From positions 4,591 through 17,589 of the forward strand of contig JADHZB010001224.1 of assembly GCA_015657535.1 (NCBI GenBank): a stretch of DNA of 12,999 nt, given 5' to 3'. Source of the stretch: Nephromyces sp. MM_2019. Taxonomy: Eukaryota > Apicomplexa > Aconoidasida > Nephromycida. Position numbers and translations under genes: made by a program. A model generated the notes under the pieces. That model ran no database searches. It saw only the letters and a list, made by a program, of their open reading frames with translations, and had not been told where the DNA came from. How positions within the stretch are numbered: position 1 is the first letter of the stretch; each line of letters opens with the position of its first letter. Below are positions 1 through 7,710 of the stretch, in pieces.

Positions 1-127
1 AATATGCACACACAAATTGGCAAAAACAACACACACACACACACATTGCGCTTAAATATGCACACACACACATTGCACCTAAATATGCACACACAAATTG
101 GCAAAAACAACACACACACACACACAC
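1..127. repeat. 81-bp tandem repeat rich in CA
   Basis: Bases 1-46 recur at 82-127 with an offset of 81 and are nearly identical (ATATGCACACACAAATTGG then CAAAAACAAC and a CA run). A shorter related unit, AAATATGC plus a CA run plus ATTGC, lies between them at about 54-79. On the minus strand this is TG-rich and sits in what looks like the third intron of the minus-strand gene that runs off the window. Seen directly; any role is unknown. Confidence 0.85.
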
Positions 128-855
128 TGTCGGGATATCATGCTGATGCAATTGTATATACAGTAAATCCAACTAAAGATGCACATAAAAAGGCATTTCA
201 GCTTCCATGTACAATCAGTAGAGATACAAAAAGTGCACACACACGGAATATTCACACCTATTTCCCAGGAATTTTTTCACGGAAACACACACACAGACTT
301 TACCTTGTAATTCACCTTTGGAACAGGAGCAACTTCAAAATCTTCAAAGAAATCATCGTCATCATCCGGAATATCAGCCCAGGCAACAGCTAATTTTTTC
401 TCTATCACACACTGCAAAGCTGCTAATTTCTCCTTCCTCTCTTGCTGCACACACACACACGCGAGTGCAATGTCAGCCTAGTATATACGTTGAAGGATGG
501 TGAGCTTGAAGAGTGTGTTTAAAATAGTAGGTAGATTCGCCATGCAGAGAATGTTTGCGCGCGTGTTAGCAGATTCACAAAAGCTTCAAGAAAAACATGA
601 AAACCAAACTTCCTTTAGGAAAAAAATGCCATTAAACAAGCTATCCCCACAAACACACACAAGCCCATATCACCACAAAGAGGGCTGTATGTACACCCTC
701 TCACAAACCTCAAGAAGAGCAGCAGCTTCGGCTTCCTTCTGCTTCTTCTCGGCTCGCTTTTGTAATCGTCGTTCTTCCTTTGCCTTCTTACGCAGTATAT
801 CCTGTTCTTCATTCAAAACATCAAAGCTGTTGAAGTAACTCGGCTTAGGGCCCAT
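128..855 (-). CDS. Charged coiled-coil-like protein, N-terminal three exons, cut by window edge
   Basis: Family not recognised. Proposed exons on the minus strand are 855-709, 444-304 and 172-128, all in phase 0. Exon 1 starts with ATG (MGPKPSYFNSFDVLNEEQD) and continues as a K/E/R-rich, probably helical stretch to about residue 49. Its donor is GAG|GTTTGT, which is weak. Exon 2 follows a textbook odd acceptor, a TG run then CAG, continues the charged helix (QERKEKLAAL), then gives WADIP followed by an acidic DDDDDFFEDFE patch. Its donor is AAG|GTAAAG; AAG|GTGAAT twelve bases earlier is the alternative. Exon 3 is 15 codons (LDLLYIQLHQHDIPT) ending at a GTGTGT donor. Glutamines use only CAA/CAG and tryptophan uses TGG, which argues for the standard code. 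The purine-rich 100 bp before the ATG is open in other frames and may be 5' UTR. The remainder lies outside the window. Exons 1-2 are fairly secure, exon 3 is tentative. Confidence 0.6.
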
Positions 856-956
856 TGTTATAACCGCAGAGACAACGTCGTTTTCTTCCTTTCTACTGCT
901 ATTATACGCTGCTCTTCTTCTTTCTCTTTTTCTGCTACTTGCTCTCCTTCTTCTGT

Positions 957-1319
957 TTACAAAATACTCAGAAACGCCAAACTCTTGATCTTCACCAAAT
1001 TTTCTTCAAAATAAGAGCTCTTGTAGAAAAGCAACAATTCACTATTCCATTCTGCCAAAAGCTAACGCGATATATTACTAAAGCTGCCTTGCTGTGCAGC
1101 GTATCTTGCAGTAGCTTATGCGCACACACAAGGAATCCACAGAGGAAGTTTAGGCTTTGACGTACACCACGATGTACCTACACTTCGATCGGGATATGGT
1201 GAGGCTCTCTAAGGCAAGCTATTCACTAGAGTGCACACACAAGCTTTAATGCTGCAGCATTCAAAGAATCAGGTAATCCCACAGTTGCACTATACATATA
1301 TAAGAAACTGAACTTCCTG
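957..1319 (-). CDS. C-terminal part of an unrecognised spliced gene (four exon model)
   Basis: Model exons on the minus strand are 1319-1241, 1208-1178, 1114-1079 and 1051-957, with introns of 32, 63 and 27 nt, and frame is kept throughout to a TAA. The first exon has an excellent acceptor (GCTCACTCTCTCGCTCTAG with an upstream TCTAAC) and reads YMYSATVGLPDSLNAAALK. It ends at a GTGTGT donor. Exon 2 encodes ASPYPDRS with a good GTACAT donor. Exon 3 encodes ATARYAAQQGSF and the last exon WNSELLLFYKSSYFEENL before the stop. The third intron contains a TG run just before its CATAAG acceptor. The 27-nt intron is unusually short and is the weakest join. The 5' end was not found; it would lie right of 1320, where the plus-strand neighbour begins. 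The stop is about 100 bp before the next minus-strand ATG, so the two genes would be tandem. No domain was recognised. Confidence 0.35.
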
Positions 1320-1446
1320 CTAGAGCGAGAGAGTGAGCAAAAAATTTGTGTGTGGTTAGATTGGGGTGTATATGATACGCACATGTGTTGTGTGTTGTTT
1401 GTGGACGTGTGCGAACGTGTTTGAGCGTGCCTGAGCGTGTGCAATT

Positions 1447-1464
1447 GTGTGTGTGTGTGTGTGT
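1447..1464. repeat. (TG)n run upstream of the plus-strand gene
   Basis: An uninterrupted TG run lies on the plus strand, preceded by degenerate TG-rich sequence from about 1348. It may be the start of a 5' UTR intron: GTGTGT at the run, TTACTACTGAAT as a branch-point-like element, and GCGCAG at 1518-1523, just before the ATG at 1528. That intron is inferred from resemblance to the introns inside the gene. Confidence 0.6.
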
Positions 1465-1527
1465 ATATCAGCGGGATTTACCACAAAAATAACGTGTGTT
1501 ACTACTGAATGCTACAAGCGCAGGATT

Positions 1528-1989
1528 ATGCCAAGAAAAGCAAACGGCAGGCAAGTTCGAGAAAATGAAGCAAAAGCTTTCCGCTTAGTTGACAGATATG
1601 CTATGCAGACAAGCAGCACACAGCAATCTGTGTGTCCCGTGTGTGCGTGCGTGTGTGCGCCCGGCGTGAGATAGACGTGATTGACTACGCTGTCATTCGT
1701 CAGGCATCCACCAGATCTTTGGAATCGCCTCTTTCCTGTGTCCCGTGTGTGTGCGGGTGCGAGATAGACGTCATCTACTACGCTTCCCTTTACCAGGGAT
1801 ATATTAGAGCTATGGAACGAGATAAAATGACGGATGACAGTAAAAATAAGCTACACACACCACATTCATTACTATATATGCTATAAAAGAGTAGAAAAAC
1901 TCAAAATGTGCCAGAGAGAATCGCGTAAAAAGCTACTCGATGAAGCAGCAGTTTGGAAGGAATCATCCACATATTCTAGGAGGATCTAA
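1528..1989 (+). CDS. Complete four-exon gene for a 92-aa charged protein of unknown function
   Basis: Exons 1528-1631, 1704-1737, 1797-1839 and 1892-1989 join in frame from ATG to TAA. Introns are 72, 59 and 52 nt. The product starts MPRKANGRQVRENEAKAF, has a central HPPDLWNRLFPGY motif created only by joining exons 1, 2 and 3, and ends in a lysine/arginine/glutamate-rich, probably helical tail. The first two introns begin GTGTCCCGTGTGTG and have ACTAC branch-like elements and CTGTCATTCGTCAG or CTTCCCTTTACCAG acceptors. The third begins GTAAAA. The codons are standard (Gln CAA/CAG, Trp TGG). The exon 4 end is less sure: a donor-like GTTTGG at 1938 could splice to a downstream exon after 1998 ending in another stop near 2060. 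A possible AATAAA lies near 2044. No signal peptide or membrane segment is seen. I do not recognise the family. Confidence 0.6.
1632..1796 (+). repeat. Two homologous neighbouring introns (introner-like pair)
   Basis: Introns 1632-1703 and 1738-1796 share sequence at both ends. Each starts GTGTCCCGTGTGTG, then comes a TG/CG-rich middle, then GAGATAGACGT-AT--ACTACGCT (one has GATTG, the other CATCT at the variable part). They differ between that block and the terminal CAG. The intervening 34-nt exon is not part of the repeat. This is seen directly in the sequence. That they are introns is inferred from the frame they restore. Confidence 0.7.
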
Positions 1990-2092
1990 AAGATACCAAG
2001 GAAACTAGGAAAATGAGGAGAAGATCACGGAAAATCTGCATATAATAAAAAAAGCAGCCTAAAACTAGCAAAAGACCGTAATTTAGAAGAAC

Positions 2093-2242
2093 ATGATAGG
2101 CTTTCTGAAGCAGCGAAAAATGAGTAGATTCTTTGGTAGCCCACTGCCAGGTTTGTGGTATAAAGCTAAAAACTTGATAAAATTCTTCTTTATTGATGAT
2201 GCGATTATCCAGGCCTCTAATAGACTAGCACGGTGGCTGTGA
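2093..2242 (+). CDS. Small intact ORF, 49 aa, basic and hydrophobic
   Basis: ATG at 2093 runs without introns to TGA at 2240. A second in-frame ATG at 2120 would give 40 aa. The peptide contains FFGSPLPGLWYKAKNLIKF followed by FIDDAII and ends NRLARWL. Such a short basic, aromatic protein with one apolar stretch could be a small organelle-membrane subunit, but that is a guess and no family is recognised. It begins about 100 bp after the stop of the preceding plus-strand gene. A purine-rich segment upstream makes other frames look open too. Length alone is not proof of coding. Confidence 0.35.
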   Translation: MIGFLKQRKMSRFFGSPLPGLWYKAKNLIKFFFIDDAIIQASNRLARWL

Positions 2243-2418
2243 GGGGGAGGGGGGGTTTTAAAGGATGAAAACCTCCTGCTTCCACGCTACACATAAAAAA
2301 GCCTCCAAAAAAGAAAGTTTAAAGCTGAAAAATGAGGAATGTGGTGGGTATCCTATGCTGCAGACCCACCTAAAGTCCTTAAGGACGGCATCATCTACCT
2401 ATTGGTAGGAAAAAGAGC
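2243..2418. other. Intergenic stretch with a poly-G tract
   Basis: Immediately after the small ORF stop there are runs of five and seven Gs separated by one A (2243-2255). No gene is supported from there to the minisatellite. An open frame starting at 2339 simply runs into the TG repeat. Confidence 0.5.
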
Positions 2419-2926
2419 GTGTTGGTGTGTGTTGGTGTGTGTGTTGTTGTGTGTGTTGGTGTGCGTGTTGGTGTGTGTTTTGGTGTGTGTGCTGGTGTGC
2501 GTGTTGGTGTGTGTGCTGGTGTGTGTGTTGGTGTGTGTGCAGGTGTGTGCGTTGGTGTGTGTTTTGGTGTGTGCGTTGGTGTGTGTGTTGGTGTCTGCGT
2601 TGGTGTGTGTGTTGGTGTCTGCGTTGGTGTGTGTGTTGGTGTGCGTGTTGGTGTGTGTGTTGGTGCCTGCTGGTGTGTGTTGGTGTGTGTGTTGGTGCCT
2701 GCTGGTGTGTGTTGGTGTGTGTGTTGGTGTGTGTGTTGGTGTCTGCGTTGGTGTGTGTGTTGGTGTCTGCGTTGGTGTGTGTACTGGTGCCTGCTGGTGC
2801 GTGTTGGTGTGTGTGTTGGTGTCTGCGTTGATGTGTGTGCTGGTGCCTGCTGGTGCCTGCTGGTGCGTGTTGGTGTGTGCGTTAGTGTGTGTTGGTGTGT
2901 GTGTTGGTGTGTGTGTTGGTGTGGGT
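2419..2926 (+). repeat. 12-bp TG minisatellite (TTGGTGTGTGTG-type units)
   Basis: About 500 bp of imperfect 12-bp units such as TTGGTGTGTGTG, with variants carrying GTCTGCG, GTGCCTGC or GTGCG. Variant units recur in a higher-order order, for example alternating TGTCTGCG and TGTGTGTG units at 2590-2640 and 2730-2780. The plus strand is almost purely G/T. All frames stay open on both strands, giving Val/Cys/Leu-Trp repeats on plus and Thr/His/Pro repeats on minus. I treat these as artefacts of the repeat, not genes. Confidence 0.9.
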
Positions 2927-3038
2927 GATTGTTTTTTCATTCATAGGCCTGAGTATGTTTGCATGACTATATTGATACTAGGGGATGTGTGCATTTGTGT
3001 GCATGTTGAAGTGCAGTAGACACAGAAGTACCAAGAAG

Positions 3039-3220
3039 CTCACAAACACGCACCAACACACAAACACACCAACCCGAGCAGTTGCCAACACATACCAACT
3101 CACTCACAGAAAAAACACACATCAACACACGCAAACACAAAAAGACACACCTGCAACACACCAATTCACGCACACACACCAACACATACACACATCAACC
3201 CACGCACACACACTGTTATT
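3039..3220 (-). repeat. CA-rich inverted counterpart of the minisatellite
   Basis: Units such as CACCAACACACA and AACACACCAACC are the reverse complement of the TTGGTGTGTG units at 2419-2926. The two arrays are separated by roughly 110 bp of non-repetitive sequence. The CA arm is shorter and more degenerate. It could be a diverged inverted duplication able to pair with the larger array. Confidence 0.75.
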
Positions 3221-3535
3221 AACAAAATAAAAACACAGCAAGAAGAATTTGATGCACTTAACGATGCTTCAATATGAAGAATGACACACAGCTCTCAGAA
3301 CACCTTTTGTGCGTTTAAAACTGCATGTGCATGCTTTCAACCAAAACTGCAGACACATACACTTGCGTGTGTGTGTGCGATTACAAGAGCGTGTAAACAT
3401 GGAGTGTATAAAGAACTTCTTGGCTAGCTTTCTAAAACAAGCTACTCATACGCTGTGAACAACTACATGCATATTAAAAGGAGCAAACCACACACACATC
3501 ACTACAACATGACATCACTCATTGGTTCGCAACCT
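3221..3535. other. No gene seen
   Basis: Contains scattered short CA and TG runs (TGTGTGTG near 3367, CACACACAC near 3490) that resemble the intron tracts elsewhere, but I could not build a frame-consistent exon chain. If the minus-strand gene at 3536-4063 extends further, its 3' UTR would be here. Confidence 0.3.
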
Positions 3536-4063
3536 TCAAAATGCTAGACTGCTTAATCTCACGAGCTTTTTTCTTACCGAAATCTGCAAAGTAGCCTTCC
3601 GATATTCATTTCCAAAGAGGGTTTATCTGCTTCAATCAGAAAAAGCTACATACACACATACTGCAGTAAAGTAGCAATGAGAGTAGTACCAGCAATATCT
3701 CATCTACCAATGCTCCCCTAGTGCACACAAGCGAATTTGAAGCAGTCAAGTTAGTCTTCAAAGCTCCTACTTTTCGCACGCAGAATTCCTCTGTTTCCAA
3801 TCAAAAAACTCACTTTCCTACACACAGAAAGCTACTTTAAGGAGGCGATATGATCACAACTTCTTCCGAGAGCGTCGACTCCAAGAACCTGAAAAAAGGC
3901 AACAAAAGCAGGCAAAAATAGTTCTCACACAGGTCCTTTGGCAATTGGCATCAGCCCCTCTTCCTCATATAAGCAATGCAAACAGTGATACTTCTTTATG
4001 CGAACTTGAAAGCTAATCAGTCGCAATAAGAAAAACACCTCTAATTCAAGCATATGATAAATT
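3536..4063 (-). CDS. Five-exon gene model with a Cys/His cluster and an apolar helix
   Basis: Model exons on the minus strand are 4063-3931, 3888-3861, 3790-3662, 3629-3578 and 3548-3536, ending in TGA. Introns are 42, 70, 32 and 29 nt. The first join is the best in the window: CCT|GTGTGAG to GCTTTTGTTGCCTTTTTTCAG, giving EEEGLMPIAKGP followed by VLGVDALGR. The third intron has a perfect GTATGT donor, and the fourth starts with GTAAGA. Exon 1 has YHCLHCLYEEEG, a CxxC-like cluster with flanking histidines, and exon 3 starts with another cysteine (EFCVRKVGAL), so a small zinc site is conceivable. Exon 3 later encodes an apolar stretch, DEILLVLLSLLYC, and exon 4 DKPSLEMNIGRLLCRF. The 5' end is not resolved. 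The last 13-nt exon and the GTTGTG donor of exon 2 are the weak points. Family not recognised. Confidence 0.45.
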
Positions 4064-4079
4064 CTTTGGAAAATCAGGG

Positions 4080-4319
4080 CTAAATTGTATGCAGATTTCG
4101 CGTGTTTGCAACTTGAACTAGCGGAATGCAAGGATTGCTACAGTTTAAACCCGATTGGGCCTTGAATTCCACAGAAAAAATCACACCAGACAAGGCAGAA
4201 TCGATAGATTTATAGACTCGAGGGCTAGTATTTATATGAAGGCTCATCAAAGAGCAGAAAAAAGCATCAAATTTGTCTGATTTTCTCAGAATAAGGAGAA
4301 AAAAAAAGAGTAAATACAA
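4080..4319 (-). CDS. Open frame that may hold upstream exon(s) of the 3536-4063 gene
   Basis: A 79-codon minus-strand frame. Its first third is mostly a pyrimidine tract (CTCTTTTTTTTTCTCC) read as Phe/Leu and looks like an intron end. The later part reads SLHINTSPRVYKSIDSALSG and then CSNPCIPLVQVANTRN, which is more protein-like. It overlaps the start of the next exon candidate in another frame, so an intron is needed; I found no phase-perfect join except one using a GTTTAA donor near 4150. The opposite strand is also open here (QFKPDWALNSTEKITPD), so direction is not certain. Confidence 0.25.
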   Translation of the reverse strand: MYLLFFFLLILRKSDKFDAFFCSLMSLHINTSPRVYKSIDSALSGVIFSVEFKAQSGLNCSNPCIPLVQVANTRNLHTI

Positions 4320-5260
4320 AGACTCACAAAAGAAGAAGTATACACAGCACAGGACGCTTTAAAGCTACACATTAAATCAAATAAATAAAGGGTTTTTTTG
4401 CATATTAAAAATAGAAACGAGAGTATTATCAATAGATTTTGAAAATTGTGTACTACAGCTGTATATAGTGTGTTTTGATACCAAAAAGAAACTAAATCTA
4501 TCTCATCAGCTTAACTCGATTCTTCAGGTATTACTACAAGCCATGTACATACACAGGACACTACAATATGCTTAATATAACAGCCTTTCGCACTCTAAAA
4601 GTTGCAGCACACAGGGCATTCAGACGTTTTTGTTCTACCCATGGAAACGCACAGTATTGAAAGAGATATTTCAAAGAAACCTAAAATTAGAAAAGTTTTA
4701 GAATGATAAACATGAGTGCCTGCAAGCAGCTCTAGAATAGCGAGTATCTAGATCTACACTGACAGTGCATATCCCAGGGATTCTAAAAGGTGACCTCTGC
4801 TTACTTACAATCGCTAAGAGAATGCATCTTCACTCGCTTTGTGAGTGGCGAAAACTGCTGAAAAAAACACTCAAAAACTTCCACACACACGCACATTTCA
4901 CTGTAAATCATTAACTAGATCTTCCATACAATAAGACGGTGAAACTATACAAACAGCACTGACTAAACCTACAAGATAAAGCACATTCCACTGCGATTAA
5001 AAATTAGTCTACACGATGCAAACTATGACAATACACAGCTAAGTAACACATCTTAACGAATTTCTATGAAACACACACCAGCTTAAAACAGCAAATCTGA
5101 AGGTTGGAAGAAGTCACTATAGCTACCTCAACATAAGACTACAATAGAAAACCCCTCCTCTTCTCGTCTTACTACTGAAAAGAAACAAAAAAATTGCATC
5201 GAAAAACTCGTTTTTTCTTTAGAAATTTACCGCCATCACTACGTTCGTGAAAATCAAGGT
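4320..5260. other. About 940 bp without a supported gene
   Basis: No long open frame and no convincing exon chain was found on either strand. Short CA runs occur near 4882. The stretch is AT-rich intergenic DNA or long-intron sequence as far as I can see. Confidence 0.4.
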
Positions 5261-5261
5261 A

Positions 5262-5499
5262 TAAATACACACATTCACGCACATAAATACATATATATAA
5301 ACATACATATACGCACACACATATACACACAAATATAAACACACACATATAAACATACACACCTATAAACACAAATATAAATGCACACACAATCACACAC
5401 ACTCACACATATACACACACACAAACACATAAACACATAAAAACACACTAACACAAACAAACATATACCGACAAACATACACACACCAACACACACAGC
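5262..5499 (-). repeat. Degenerate CA/TA simple-sequence block
   Basis: Nearly C/A-only on the plus strand, with TA steps: repeated ACACACATATA, AAACATACACAC and AACACATAAACACAT units. On the minus strand it begins directly after the exon candidate ending at 5497 with GTGTGTGTTGGTGTG, so it may be a long TG-type intron. The open minus-strand frames across it (Val/Cys/Tyr/Phe-rich) are low-complexity artefacts. Confidence 0.8.
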
Positions 5500-5760
5500 C
5501 CGACTGTAACCCCTTTTTTTAGCGCAGCACACACTGCTGTATAGAGGGTGAACTACCAAATTCATAAAAACTGCAGAGAAAGAGCCCCGAAGTTCTCGAA
5601 CACACACACACGAGGTTTGTCAACTCAGAAAAAAGATGATTCCAAACAGCCAAATCTACAAGCAGCACACACAGCCTTACGTTTTTTACAGAGCTTTCTT
5701 TCACAGGTTCCTCTCTTTCATCAACAGGCCTCTCTTTCTCCTTCGAAACAGCAAAAGTCG
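5497..5760 (-). CDS. Two exon candidates of an unrecognised minus-strand gene
   Basis: Exon 5760-5681 follows a CCTAACC branch-like element and ends AAAAAC|GTAAGG. It reads TFAVSKEKERPVDEREEP and then VKESSVKN, a charged and probably disordered segment. The intron after it opens GTAAGGCTGTGTGTG, TG-rich as elsewhere. A second candidate, 5570-5497, has a fine TCTTTCTCTGCAG acceptor and reads FMNLVVHPLYSSVCC then AKKRGYSRA before a GTGTGT donor. The two do not join directly in phase, so another small exon or a different acceptor is required. Both are tentative and no family is recognised. An ATG-initiated frame in this area (5519-5704) contains the first exon plus its intron read-through. Confidence 0.3.
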
Positions 5761-5869
5761 CTCCGATTGGTTAGGTAACTTACAAACTGCCACGGAAAGA
5801 GAGTGAAGAAGTAGCTAGGATATAGCAGGCACACACACGCAATTCACAGAAGATGCATAAGAGTGGTGG

Positions 5870-5962
5870 TGTGTGTTGTATTGAGTGGTTCACGAATTTC
5901 AATGAGTGAGCTGGTACACAAGAAGGTGCCCCGTGTGTGTGTGTTGTGTGTGTGTTGTATGT
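5870..5962 (+). repeat. TG-rich tract on the plus strand
   Basis: GTGGTGGTGTGTGTTG near 5870, and CCCCGTGTGTGTGTGTTGTGTGTGTGTTG at 5930-5958. The second part starts a likely 45-nt intron (5933-5977) ending GTTCGGTTATAG. Its CCCC|GTGTGTG junction resembles the CCCGTGTGTG start of the introns near 1640 and 1745. Confidence 0.7.
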
Positions 5963-6119
5963 TGGGTTCGGTTATAGCCTCGCCCGCGATATGGAGTGGT
6001 TGGCTTATCTATTTCGGTTTATCTCGGGGGGGTATATAAGCTTTCCGCTCGAGGTATTGGAAGAGGTTGAAATGGATTTCAGACAGTTTGAGGGGAAAGG
6101 CAAAGCTTTGGAGAGATGA
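5902..6119 (+). CDS. Small spliced gene candidate with three competing frames
   Basis: ATG at 5902 (MSELVHKK) precedes a TG intron with a GTTATAG acceptor at 5977. The exon from 5978 is open in three ways. (a) To TGA at 6117: DMEWLAYLFRFISGGYISF then LEVLEEVEMDFRQFEGKG, the longest, but needing a different upstream phase. (b) Donor at 5933: VPPSPAIWSGWLIYFGLS to TAA. (c) Donor AAG|GTGCCC at 5926: RYGVVGLSISVYLGGVYK to TGA, which would be a 38-aa single-membrane-span protein. Only (b) and (c) join in phase with the ATG. The region is richer in G+C than its surroundings, which supports coding in some frame. A minus-strand frame is also open. Family unknown. Confidence 0.3.
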
Positions 6120-6180
6120 GGATGTGAGGATGATGATGATAATGAGATGATGATAAGACAATGATAATATAATGACGATC
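6117..6180. repeat. GATGAT/ATAATGA low-complexity stretch
   Basis: Imperfect GATGAGGATG, GATGATGATGATAATGAG and ATAATGATAATATAATGACGATCATC units follow directly on the stop codon of the longest frame at 6119. Read on the minus strand it gives Ile/Ser/Leu low complexity, which I do not call as a gene. Confidence 0.7.
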
Positions 6181-6239
6181 ATCTTAGCATAACTTAATGA
6201 AAATACCACTATATATGCAAATTTCAAGGTTACTCTGGC

Positions 6240-7278
6240 GATCTCAGCTTAAGATGAAGTATCTCACGATAAACATTGGCAATTCACTTTTCCTTTTATT
6301 CGATTTCAAGAAATTTTCTATCACACACGTCACTATAACCCTTGAGTCATACACATTGAAGTCAGACTAATTCCTTTATGTAAATGAAAAACAGCTTTGC
6401 AATGCTTCGCGGCTAAAGCCGCTAGTAATAAATGTGCTCCATAAGCGATTAAATACTGCCATCTACATAAAATAGAGATTTCCTATTAGAATATACTTCA
6501 GAAAATGATGTTATGTATTAGAAAAAAGACCTATTTTCCCTCATTAGATTATTTTGATTTACAAAAATCCTTTTGGACATTCTTCTTGTAGGGTGTAACA
6601 TATATCTTGTTTTTACTAGATATACAGAATCAGTTTTTACGCTTTTCTTCAGTCTGTTCCATGAGAGTTATTAGCTTTTACTAGTGAACAAAAGGGCTAC
6701 CTCAGAAATCTTAGTAAGCGAGTAAATCAAAGCTTTGAAGCTAAAAATTGCAAGAAAAAGAAAATTTGACGCTTCTTAACAAGTTCGTGATCTAGTTTGT
6801 TTCTCAGTCGCATCAGTAGATAAAGAAAAAGGGCGTAATCTGGTCTCTTTTATAATGTTTATCCTAAAGAAAATCTGCTATTCTTAAAGAGCAGGGATAT
6901 ATGAACAGCAATATCTAGTGGAAATGGAGTCGGACATTTTAACATAGATGCTGAAGCACCTAAAAAGCCTCCACACATTAGCTGCTTCTTGAAAGAAAAA
7001 GTGAGAGATCTAGACTCACACACACACATAGCAGGTTAAAATCTACACCAAAGAAAGTGAGTAGAGATTACGGGCAATGTGAATGGAGGAGAACCGCAAG
7101 ATGAAGGGAATGGGCCTCTTTTCAGTGGACTAATATATTAAAGCCCCTAGATTTCATGCCATAAAGGTTGAAGAACTTGGCTGAGTTTTTGAAGGATCTT
7201 TATTGCTATGCAGAATCTCTGACTTGGTGATTTATATAATAAAATAGCAGAAAAAGACAAAAATATCTAAAGTATATG
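6240..7278. other. About 1 kb with no supported gene
   Basis: AT-rich. Only small structures were noted: GCGGCTAAAGCCGC near 6408 (5-6 bp stem) and TATATCT-N10-AGATATA near 6601. A CACACACACACACA run lies near 7018. Several donor- and acceptor-like sites occur, but I could not chain exons. Confidence 0.35.
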
Positions 7279-7445
7279 CTATAAACCCTAGTTTGATGAG
7301 AAATTTGGAAAAAAATGGAGTGATTCTTAAAAACTACCTTTTGACAGTAAAACTGCCTAATTTCATGCTTTATGAGGGCTGCCAAAATCCTAAAACTGAA
7401 GTTGTACGTTTTTTCAAAAGAAACAGTTGCCAGTAGCAGGAACAA
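7279..7445 (-). CDS. Weak two-exon candidate, 38 aa
   Basis: ATG at 7445 leads VSFEKTYNFSFRILAAL then IKHEIRQFYCQK to AAG|GTAGTT at 7338. The 50-nt intron ends with a strong pyrimidine tract (CCATTTTTTTCCAAATTTCTC then ATCAAACTAG). The next codons are Gly-Leu-stop. Splice sites are good, but the protein is short and rich in AT-driven residues, so coding is doubtful. Confidence 0.2.
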
Positions 7446-7710
7446 GAGAATTCTAGGAGATAAAAGGTAAACATTTGGTTAACCTGTAGATACTTGTTTT
7501 TGATTGAAACTATTATTGGTGTTTCGAGTTAACTGGCATTCTGAAGAATTTCTATGATTTTTTAGCGATAATCAGTTCGTTCGGTGTAGTTTTTTGCTAA
7601 ATTAAAGGCTTGGATCAACCTTCCAGGTACCAGCTCCTACCATGAGATATTAAAGTAGGTATTTTCTTAGATATCTCCGTTATACCGGTTTTCCCACAGC
7701 GTCTCTCTAG

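Noticed and set aside
615..838. ORFs on both strands at 497-838 and 615-812
   Set aside because: Shadows of the charged exon at 709-855 and of its intron.
957..1114. Alternative minus-strand frame with LVIYRVSFWQNG, recalling a SEP domain
   Set aside because: It does not continue with the expected SEP residues, and the phase does not fit the better-supported exon chain.
1892..2128. Reading on in frame past the TAA at 1987 gives a further protein-like stretch (KSSLKLAKDRNLEEHDRLSE), as if stops were sense codons
   Set aside because: The segment is purine-rich, where long K/E/R frames arise by chance. The best exons use only CAA/CAG for Gln and TGG for Trp, and stops occur at chance rate in other such regions (e.g. 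8841-9580). Stop reassignment is not supported.
2419..2926. CRISPR-like regular array
   Set aside because: Units are contiguous 12-bp repeats without spacers, in eukaryotic DNA.
2339..3019. 226-codon plus-strand and 181-codon minus-strand ORFs (Val/Cys/Trp or Thr/His repeats)
   Set aside because: They are translations of the TG minisatellite, open in several frames on both strands, with no unique sequence of their own.
3515..3540. GGTTCGCAACC, resembling a tRNA B box
   Set aside because: The invariant A is missing, and no acceptor stem or A box could be folded around it. No tRNA or rRNA gene was found in the window.
5172..5607. Minus-strand Val/Cys/Tyr/Phe-rich ORFs across the CA/TA block
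   Set aside because: Low-complexity translation of simple repeat.
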